A stretch of 64,000 nt of DNA, from contig JAAROD010000044.1 of NCBI GenBank assembly GCA_012274445.1, positions 248,001 to 312,000 of the forward strand, given 5' to 3'. Origin of the DNA: Sclerotiophoma versabilis. Lineage: Eukaryota > Ascomycota > Dothideomycetes > Pleosporales > Didymellaceae. The position numbers and the translations under genes were made by a program. Below the pieces are notes generated by a model, which saw only the letters and a list, made by a program, of their open reading frames with translations, was not told the origin of the DNA and searched no databases. Shown here piece by piece: positions 56,752 through 64,000 of the stretch. Position 1 is the first letter of the stretch. Every line of letters starts with the position of its first letter.

Positions 56752-57171
56752 ATGTCTGCCAATGTTCTCAGCAGCCGCGACGTCAACGCGCAAATCAAGC
56801 CTACAGCGCCCTCAGATGCAAAGGAGCCTAAGAGCATGGAATATCATCGCCAGGTGCTTGAGTCGCGTATGAAGGATGAGCAGTGAGTATGCGCAGCGTG
56901 TCATGCAGTGCATCAGACTAACGGATAGCAGAGCGCAGAAGTACGTCTCTCCGTCAGACGAGATCCAGTCGCCGGCCACACAGAAGCTCAGCAACTTCCG
57001 CAACAAGAACATCACAAAGAAGTAAGACCTCTAAAGCAGCCAATCGTGAACCTAATCCTAACGCAGTGCAGGTCGAAGCCACAGACACTCTTCCAAAAGA
57101 CAAGCACAAGGAGCTTGGAGGCGGCTAAGGGCCAGCCTATGTTCGCCGACATCCCCAAGAAGGGCGATTAG
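56752..57171 (+). CDS. spo12: Spo12-family mitotic-exit regulator
   Basis: Three short exons, 56752-56882, 56932-57021 and 57072-57171, give 106 aa with all phases intact. After splicing the Spo12 core reads YVSPSDEIQSPATQKLSNFR and KKSKPQTLFQK. The SPSD and SP pairs are CDK-type sites. In yeast, Spo12 acts in the FEAR network, releasing Cdc14 from the nucleolus in early anaphase. The rest is charged and disordered, as usual. The two introns are about 50 bp each, and the third exon is chosen at GTGCAG because only that acceptor gives KSKPQTLF. Recognition rests on the short core, which is distinctive. Confidence 0.88.
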
Positions 57172-57509
57172 ACCACCAACACGGCATAGACACATGCTGT
57201 GAACGCTGTCTTCACATTTGCAACTTCAGTGGAGCACAGTTGGGCTTTTGATTTGGCGCTTTTCTTTGGATCTATACCCCATGCCACGGACGCATGACAG
57301 GGGACGGTTAGGACATTACAAGTCTTTCTGGCGTTTGTGATAATTTTTGGATTTGGGATACTCGTATTGGGTCACGACAGACATGAGATTGGGATTGTAC
57401 ATTGCCTTGGGGAACAAGGTGTGGGATGGTGGGATGCTCTATCGATAAGGAGCATGCTAAGCCACGCAGACGCAATTCATCTCGTGCCGCATCCTGTTCA
57501 CTCTCTTCC
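57172..57509. other. Spacer spo12 / ureF
   Basis: About 340 bp holding the spo12 3' UTR and ureF promoter. No feature recognised. Confidence 0.4.
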
Positions 57510-58432
57510 ATGACTTCTTCACCTGCAAGTCAGCAGTCTCTCCAAGATGAGATAGCTGACCTCGAAAGGCGTCTTTGTGATGCCAGAGCGCAATTGAACC
57601 AGCAGCAGGGCGCCTCAGTACCGCGTACAACTGACAATGGGGCAGGTCCGTTATCGCTGCACTCGCAAGCCAACACACTGACCGTGCCTCAGCCCTCCAC
57701 GCTCTGCTCCTGCTGTCTGACTCGGCACTGCCACTGGGCTCGTTCGCCTTCAGCAGCGGCCTCGAGTCGTATTTAGCCCACCACAAGCTCTCTCCGCCCT
57801 CCGCATCGCAGCTGCCGCTGTTCAGCACCTTCCTCCGCCTGTCGCTCTCTGCCCTCGCAAGCACGGCGCTCCCGTACGTGCTAGCTGGATATCGCAATCC
57901 AGGGGAGATCGAGACGCTTGACAATGACTTCGATGCAAGTACACCCTGTACAGTCGCGCGGCGAGCGAGCATAGCACAGGGCCGAGCGCTGCTCGCTGTA
58001 TGGGATCGCAGCTTCAAGGCACAGTACAAGACCTCTACCAACGGTACAGCGGTATCAGATGGTAAGCAAGCAGCTGTTGATGCTCTGACATCCTTTTCTG
58101 CCACACTTCGCACCTCACCGCATGCCAATGCCCACTACGCACCACTTTGGGGCTTGGTCACCCGCATACTTGCCGTCCCACTGCACGAGTCTGCGTACTT
58201 GTTCCTCTTCTCGCACGCGCGCACCGTAATGAGCGCTGCCGTGCGCGCAAGTGTCATGGGACCATATCAGGCGCAGGCGTTGCTGGCGAGTGCTGAGCTG
58301 CAGGACCGGATAAGAGGCCTCGTAGACGAAGGATGGGAGCGCAAAGTCGAGGACGCTGGGCAGAGCGTGCCAGTGATGGACCTGTGGGTTGGTCGTCACG
58401 AGAAGCTGTATAGCCGTATCTTCAACTCGTAA
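57510..58432 (+). CDS. ureF: Urease accessory protein UreF
   Basis: Nickel-insertion chaperone that works with UreD and UreG to activate urease in the cytosol. Exon 1 (57510-57645) encodes a coiled N-terminal extension (MTSSPASQQSLQDEIADLER). Exon 2 (57693-58432) starts with LHALLLLSDSALPLGSF and then FSSGLESYLAHHK, the UreF hallmark. Total 291 aa. The 47-bp intron has a GTCCGT donor, a CTGACC branch and a CCTCAG acceptor, and the unspliced frame would end soon after. The all-helical core continues through ALLAVWDRSFKAQY and SAAVRASVMGPYQAQALL. No other urease gene lies in the window. Confidence 0.93.
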
Positions 58433-58728
58433 GATCCCTTACAATGACCCACACAAGTTATTAATACGGCAATTCGACTTGTCACGTTTCCTCTATCGAT
58501 TTACTTTATTGTCTTTCGTCGTCCAACCGCGCCTTCGGCTGTTGCCTCGTGCGGCATTCTCTTGCGAGCCGCTGTGGGGAGCTTACGTCCCATAATCGCT
58601 GCCTACCAGGAACCACGACGAACCATATAGCATCAAGCTCTTGTGTCCTACATAGCTTGGTAGTGGTAACCAATACGTCTTAACCTTCTCTAAACCTACT
58701 ATTTGTGCGTGACAGCGACAGTTTCCCA

Positions 58729-59296
58729 ATGTTTCTCCCACCCTGGGCCTCATGGTTCGCTAGGGGTACAGCATCGAAGCAGTCTCACATCAGTACAAAC
58801 GACGATCTCCTGAACCCTGTGGACCTGTCATGTATTCTGAACATGGCCTCCATTGGCGACTCGTATGCTACTGGTTTGGGAAGCGGACAACGGGTGGACT
58901 TTTCATGTTCCCGATACAACACCGCATACCCCAACATCATACACAACTCCTGCGCTCAACACCAACCTCAATCTCGTTACCCTCTCTGCAAGCAGCAACG
59001 ACATTGGTCTTAAACCTATACTGAGTGACTGTGTATACTAGTTCTGTATGGCTGGAGAAGGTGCATGCCGTAAATCGATTGATGAAGCGAGAGAGAAGAT
59101 TGCCAATGACACGCAGCTTTATCAAAATATCACGGCGTTGATCACAGCTACAAAACCTTATCTGAATTCAACACACGGTTCGATTTACGTTACAGGGTAT
59201 GCGCGGTCCTTCGGCACTGAAGACAACACATGCGACAATGTTACATGGGCTGTAGGGCGCAATGTAGAGCAAAGCAAGCAATACCAAAAGCACTGA
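58729..59296 (+). pseudogene. Decayed SGNH-hydrolase-like (GDSL) gene
   Basis: The first frame has block I of SGNH hydrolases, MASIGDSYATGLGSG, followed by RVDFSCSRYNTAYPNI. The sequence then changes frame near 58930 and reads LNLVTLSASSNDIGLKPIL, a block III-like strand (usual GGND replaced by SSND). A TAG at 59039-59041 breaks it just where related proteins as I recall them have Gln, which fits a C-to-T change. The same frame goes on through CRKSIDEAREKIANDTQLYQ and SIYVTGYARSFGTEDNTC before ending at 59296. About 60 residues between blocks I and III are missing, and so is the C-terminal third with the catalytic Asp/His. A spliced, intact gene is unlikely. Confidence 0.65.
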
Positions 59297-60634
59297 TGGC
59301 GGTTAGGTTGAGGATCAGAGAGGTAGCGGAGAAAGAAAGGGAGGAGGTACTGGACGGTTGGTAGTGGAATGGTGGAGAGGGAAATGAGGTTGATGAGAAA
59401 GGGTCAAGGGTGTAGACTGGAAGATGTTTGTTGGAGGAGGATGAGGTGGAGAAGAACGGACACTAATATGAGCTATAGGAAGATGCATGCCTATGGTATG
59501 GTGGGTGATTTTGCAGTCTTTCAAACCTTACCATTTGAGCCAATTTGACGAGTCCGCAGAATCGACGAATCGTCTCCTAGACTGGAAATTCCCATATGTA
59601 CGTCTCGGCATGCGGTACCGCTACGATGCTGCCGATCGGTATTCAGAGTAAACGCTCTGAGATCTACACAAGTTCACATCCATCACTATGGAAGCATCAA
59701 GCATAGAAGGGCGGTCTCTCGAAGCCAAGACCCAAGAGCTGGACATACTTTCAATGGATAAGTTCCTTTGTCTGCAGACACACAACGACCGCACTCCACT
59801 TGAGCATCGCACTTGGATAGACATATGGGTTTGGCACAGAATATGTCAAAGTACCCACAAAGGCCAGTATGGTATCACTGCTCGTTATATCGCGGAGGCT
59901 TCAGCGTTGTCTGCACACTAGGCTCCTTTGAAATTGTCGAGTGTTGATGATAGAGGATTTTTGGTGCGGGTCTGATGTAGCAAGCTTCCGATGGAATGAG
60001 TGCACCTGGATGACGAGATGTTCTAGGGTCAAAGGCGAGGTTGGTGTTGATAGCGTGTTGCAGGACGTGACTCTTTTCCCGGTGGCGCTTGCTCATCATC
60101 TTTTCCATCACCATCAGAACCATGACGGCATGCATACCGCTGTGTCGCTGTCTGAATTCCTCACTCTGTCATACAGAGGTGTCCAGGTCTCTGTTCTGAT
60201 GTCCATCGCAGGGTCTAGTTGTCGGTCGTTCCAGCTCATGACTCAAGGGCGCTTCTGCGTGGAGCCGAACCGAAGAAGTGGGGCAGATTCCAGATCACGC
60301 ATGTCCAGGCCCTGGAAAGTGCAGTATTTTGCGATTGACAACCTTGGGATGATCCAGAATCCTGTGACAAGATTGGTGATCCCGTGGTTTCCCTGGCGTA
60401 GCCGTAGCGCTTAGAGCGTCTAACAGATGTAGCAGCAGGGCGTGAACGATTGACAAGAGCTAGTCTAGAGCAAGAACAATGAGTAATATTCATCAATTCA
60501 TTGCAGAGCAAATCCAACATTTTCGATACATATCAGTGCCACGACTAACATTATTACGGCCATAGTCAACTACCTTGATACCTTGAGCAGTGCCTCGAAA
60601 GTGTGCCGACAGACTGTCATTGAGATCAGACACC
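59297..60634. other. Gene-poor region, possible decayed minus-strand gene
   Basis: On the minus strand, frames between about 60400 and 59900 read in a protein-like way (FQGLDMRDLESAPLLRFGS; later TPLYDRVRNSDSDTAVCMP; then LAFDPRTSRHPGALIPSEA), but with TGA stops and a frame change. A plus-strand 77-codon frame at 59688-59921 (MEASSIEGRSLEAKTQELD) has no known domain. A broken gene is likely; its family is unknown to me. Confidence 0.3.
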
Positions 60635-61405
60635 ATGTACCTCCGAGCCGTTCACGCGGAGACATCGATCGCAACTCTGCGACAACTCATCCGCAGCAAT
60701 CCACTCGGAGTCCTCACCACAGCTATTCCCTCAAAACGCTACCCTTTCATCCTCTCAAGTCACATCCCATGGATCTTAGACGTCGCAGATGAGTCCAGCG
60801 AGACCGAGCTTGGCACCCTCCGCGGCCATCTTGCCCGAGCGAACCCACAAAGCAAAAATATGATCGATAGCTTTGAAGCTGCATCCAAGTCAAGTGGCTC
60901 GTTCTTGGAAGAAGAGGTCCTTGTTCTCTTCACAGCGACAACACACCACTACATCACGCCAAAATTCTACACCGAAACCAAGCCAGACACAGGAAAGGTC
61001 GTGCCAACGTGGAATTATGCAGCCGCACAAGCTTACGGCAAGGCGAAGATCTATTTCGATTCTAAGTCGCCAGAAACCGGCGCCTTCCTATCGCAGCAAA
61101 TTCACGATCTGTCCCAACATGCGGAGATGTCGATCATGGGGTACGATGGCAAAGAGGGCAGACAAGAAGCTTGGAAGGTGGGAGACGCACCGGGAAAGTA
61201 CATCGAGTTGCTACAGAAAGCTATCATTGGCATTGAGATCAAGTTGGACCGGTTGGAGGGCAAGTTCAAGATGAGTCAAGAGAGTACACAGGGCGATCGC
61301 GAGGGTGTGATTAAGGGCTTTGAGGCGCTTGGGTCAGAGATAGGAGATGAGATGGCGGATACTGTGAGGGAGAGAGGGAAGTTGAAGGATGTTAGCAAGC
61401 CTTGA
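60635..61405 (+). CDS. PaiB-type FMN-binding split-barrel protein
   Basis: Single-exon gene of 256 aa from the ATG at 60635 (the GTG at 60590 is rejected). It matches the PaiB family, an FMN-binding split barrel first described as a negative regulator of sporulation in Bacillus and common in fungi as a putative transcriptional regulator. Seen are MYLRAVHAETSIATLRQLIR, LGVLTTAIPSKRYPFILSSH and LVLFTATTHHYITPKFYTET, then VPTWNYAAAQAYGKAKIYFD, the most typical block. The end (IIGIEIKLDRLEGKFKMSQ) is conserved too. There is no DNA-binding domain, so the term regulator is inherited rather than shown. Confidence 0.9.
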   Translation: MYLRAVHAETSIATLRQLIRSNPLGVLTTAIPSKRYPFILSSHIPWILDVADESSETELGTLRGHLARANPQSKNMIDSFEAASKSSGSFLEEEVLVLFTATTHHYITPKFYTETKPDTGKVVPTWNYAAAQAYGKAKIYFDSKSPETGAFLSQQIHDLSQHAEMSIMGYDGKEGRQEAWKVGDAPGKYIELLQKAIIGIEIKLDRLEGKFKMSQESTQGDREGVIKGFEALGSEIGDEMADTVRERGKLKDVSKP

Positions 61406-61669
61406 AATTAATCAAATGATTTGCAGGCACATCAGGTTGAAGAGTGCAATAAAGGGGCGCGGTAAATCTGGATTTGCTCCCTGGTCGTAGACCTTACCTT
61501 CACCTTGAAGTGCACAGTGTCTGTCACTCGGGCGCAAGTTTCCCCGCCCTCCCAACCTGACCGTTTGTTCCAGTATCCTCCCCAGCCTCTACCCAAATAT
61601 CGGACGCATTCCAGTTGCAACCTAACGTCACCTCTTCGGCCATGGTGGCTTGGTCACAACCCGTACTTG

Positions 61670-63771
61670 ATGTGCAGTAAGTACCATGCAAGCGAACTGC
61701 GTCAACATAATGTGCTGACAAAATTGAGTGACACGGAGATGAGGAAGCTGGAAGAGCTCACCGTTCGCTTGCAGAGGAAGGAGACAATCACACCAGCCAC
61801 GATCAATGCGCTCGATATCATGCTGCGGCGCTTTCCAAGATAATCTGCGAAGATTTCAAAGTGCTTAACGCAATCGTCCTGCGAAACGAGGCCCTGATCC
61901 AATCTCGATGGCTGAATAAGACTGTGCCTCAGAGGCGAAAGATCCTGCTCGAGGCGTGGCCAAATATGCCCAAGGACCACCGGCCGGATACCCTAGAGCG
62001 ATGGAAAAAAAGTACTCTTCCTAGTAACGGCATCATACCTAGCTAACCTATATGCAGTCAATCAGGAAGACCTCACTGCACCGAAACCCTTGCTTATATT
62101 CCTAAATTCCCGTGGCCTTATGAAACCATGGGAGTTTGCTGCGATCAAAATGGAGTTCAGCCCTGTCCTTAAAATGCTTTTCAATGGCTGCGTAGACCAG
62201 AACCTGTGCATCTCGCTGACCATCGACTTTACCAAAGCTGTGGACCCTAGCGTATACGAAAGGCTCAACAGAAGTAGCGACGGCTCATTGAAGCGCCACC
62301 GTTATGATGGAAAGTACAGTGTCTGCGCGCGTCGCGCCTTTCAGACGCTGTTAATGCAACAACGTATACTCTCATTTCTGCGTACATGTGCCAGAGCGAT
62401 CTTGCACGACAAGACCGACATTGATCTGCTTCAGTCTCCAATACAAGATGTCTTGCCGATTACAGAGATTGTCAACGACCACTGCAATAAGCATACATCC
62501 TTTACTAAGGTACTGAATTTAGCACCATACCGAGGATGGAACTCTTTAAACTTCTCTCAACTTCGATGCTACATTAAAAGCACATTCACCAAGCATAAAA
62601 GCCACATCTGGGCCCTCCGTGAGGATCCGGGATATTTCGCAGATAACGTTCAGGAACAACTCAGTCATCTTCCGATCAAAGTCCCATCAGACTGTAGCTG
62701 TCATCTAGTCCCGTACCAACAGCTACCGGAGTTCATGACTCATATGGTCTCGATCACAGTGCATGAATCATATTGGATGCTCAATGACTGGAATTTCCTT
62801 AGGGAGCGATTGGACATGTTCGAGGGCCTACTGAGGGGAGGTGCGACGAAGCAACAACAAGCCCAGCCTCTCTGTGGACTAAATCGCCAGATGTTGAGAC
62901 AGACAAAGTTGATGGTTGTGGATGCAAGGTTACTATAGAGGATCGCGAAGGCATCGACTTCTGCATGTGGAACAAGGTTTTGCAACAGGACTTCAACCCC
63001 CCATTGAATTCCTTTTTCCCACTTAAGGAGAAGCTGAACTATCTCGAGTACAAGAGTCGCACACCCAACACCACCAATGCCATGCGCGAAGCGGAACAAA
63101 ACCTGGACTGCTTCTGGGCTGCCGTTGATGCGCACTACAAGTCGAAGACGGGTCTGGCGCAGCACCAAGTCATAAAGGATTGCCTCTTGGGCAACGACAA
63201 GATGTATCGTACCGCCCCGTGGGACGACAATGTAGTTGAACCTGTCAAGCCAGCTGAAACCACCAGTCAGGAGTATCGACCCATATCAAATTTACTCCAC
63301 GACAAGGCACTGCAGACCACTGGTGCATTCGACAGACTGTCTATGACCGACAAGGTCAAGCTGAAGACTCGGGGTGTTGCTGATCCAGAGCCCGAGGTTA
63401 TGGAAAACTACACCGTGAAGCCTCCTGATCCTGTCACACTCAACACGAAGCGCACTTTCAGGGTCGAAAAACGTACTTACAAGGTCTTCAGAGCATTACT
63501 CTCCGCACCTTCCGACGGAATGAGAGAAGTCTCCAAGAGCATAAAGTGGATAGAATTCAGACGAGCTATGGGTAGCATCGGATTCTCTATTGAGAAACTC
63601 CAAGGCTCAGCATGGCAATTTACACCTGGACCGGGTCTTGGATCAGAGCGCAGTATCCAGTTCCACGAGCTTCATCCTGAGAACGAAATCACCCATGTCA
63701 TCGCTAAGCGTATGGGTAGAAGACTTGGTCGCGTCTACGGCTGGTGTGGAGAGATGTTCCAGCTTGAGTGA
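61670..63771 (+). pseudogene. Disrupted member of a large fungal orphan family
   Basis: Four segments belong together. Segment 1 (61670-61843) ends NALDIMLRRFPR, then TAA. Segment 2, in another frame (from about 61843), reads LIQSRWLNKTVPQRRKILLE and WPNMPKDHRPDT. A 34-nt intron-like gap (62024-62057, GTAACG...ATGCAG with GCTAACC) leads to segment 3 (62058-62938), NQEDLTAPKPLLIFLNSRG and later IWALREDPGYFADNVQE. Segment 4 in yet another frame (about 62940-63771) carries EKRTYKVFRALLSAPSDG, SAWQFTPGPGLGSERSIQFH and GRRLGRVYGWCGEMFQLE. Two single-base frameshifts (about 61840 and 62930) lack splice signals. The middle looks shorter than in intact relatives as I recall them. Function of the family is unknown. 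Confidence 0.6.
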
Positions 63772-64000
63772 TACTAGAGACTGCTTACGAATCTCATATG
63801 GAGAATGGTCGCTGTTTGCACGATCACTTGTGAGACCGGCGCTACCGAATCATTCAAGCCTTGGAGATGCTGCACCATCGCATGTCATTGTTGGTTGTGA
63901 TGAAGCAGCAAAACTGCTCATTACTCGGCTCGACGTATGTGCAAGGCTCTGTGAAATTGCTTGTAGACGCATCTGTTGCATTGAAGCACAAGGCCAGCAT
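63772..64000 (+). other. Open frame running off the right edge
   Basis: A frame starting in the last codons of the previous relic stays open to the window end (CLRISYGEWSLFARSLVRP, later HVIVGCDEAAKLLITRLDV). No ATG is present in it and I do not recognise it. It may be part of a gene that continues to the right, or chance. Confidence 0.2.

Noticed and set aside
1..64000. Search for CRISPR arrays, insertion sequences, intact retroelements and rRNA
   Set aside because: No regularly spaced repeats, transposase or reverse transcriptase motifs, long terminal repeats or rRNA segments were recognised by eye.

Overview
The window is nuclear DNA of a filamentous ascomycete, most likely a dothideomycete close to the Pleosporales. 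That assignment is an inference from compact genes on both strands, short introns (about 44-80 bp) with CTAAC or CTGAC branch sites, and the style of the proteins (fungal Mmm1, Spo12, Zn2Cys6 factor, Pho88/Snd3). No bacterial-type operons, CRISPR arrays or intact transposons were seen. Exon structures were worked out by hand. Every multi-exon model given was checked so that reading phase is kept across each junction.

Positions 1-48 kb are a dense housekeeping block. In order: the 3' part of a membrane-anchored pseudokinase; AP-2 mu (-); Rad16 (+); an HPP membrane protein (+); Arb1 ABC-F ATPase (+); Fyv10/Gid9 (+); Bmt5 (-); succinyl-CoA ligase alpha (-); a SET methyltransferase (-); mitochondrial uL5m (-) divergent from a ubiquitin protease ending in a CaaX box (+); Pho88/Snd3 (+); a dimeric-barrel-like protein (-); an SDR dehydrogenase (-); a small membrane protein (-) divergent from Mmm1 (+); a WHIM-like chromatin protein (-); a BAR protein (+); a Zn2Cys6 transcription factor (-); Vps45 (-); an NAD-dependent epimerase (+); and a copper amine oxidase (-). 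The themes are vesicle traffic (AP-2, Vps45, BAR), ER-mitochondria biology (Mmm1, Pho88, uL5m, Lsc1), DNA repair and chromatin (Rad16, SET, WHIM), and ribosome or translation factors (Arb1, Bmt5).

From about 49 kb to the right edge the character changes. Gene density falls, and several recognisable coding sequences are broken by frameshifts, stops or deletions: a fragment at 50.0 kb, an interrupted minus-strand gene at 50.6-51.35 kb, an SGNH-hydrolase relic at 58.7-59.3 kb and a large fungal orphan-family relic at 61.7-63.8 kb. Among them sit apparently intact genes: an intron-containing tRNA-Gly(GCC), a T5orf172/DUF1766 protein, Spo12, UreF and a PaiB-like flavin protein.

The points most worth checking are odd splice structures (a 7-nt terminal exon, a GC-AG intron, three GTCCG donors), the CaaX-tailed deubiquitinase, the Mmm1-linked small membrane protein, and the run of decayed genes.
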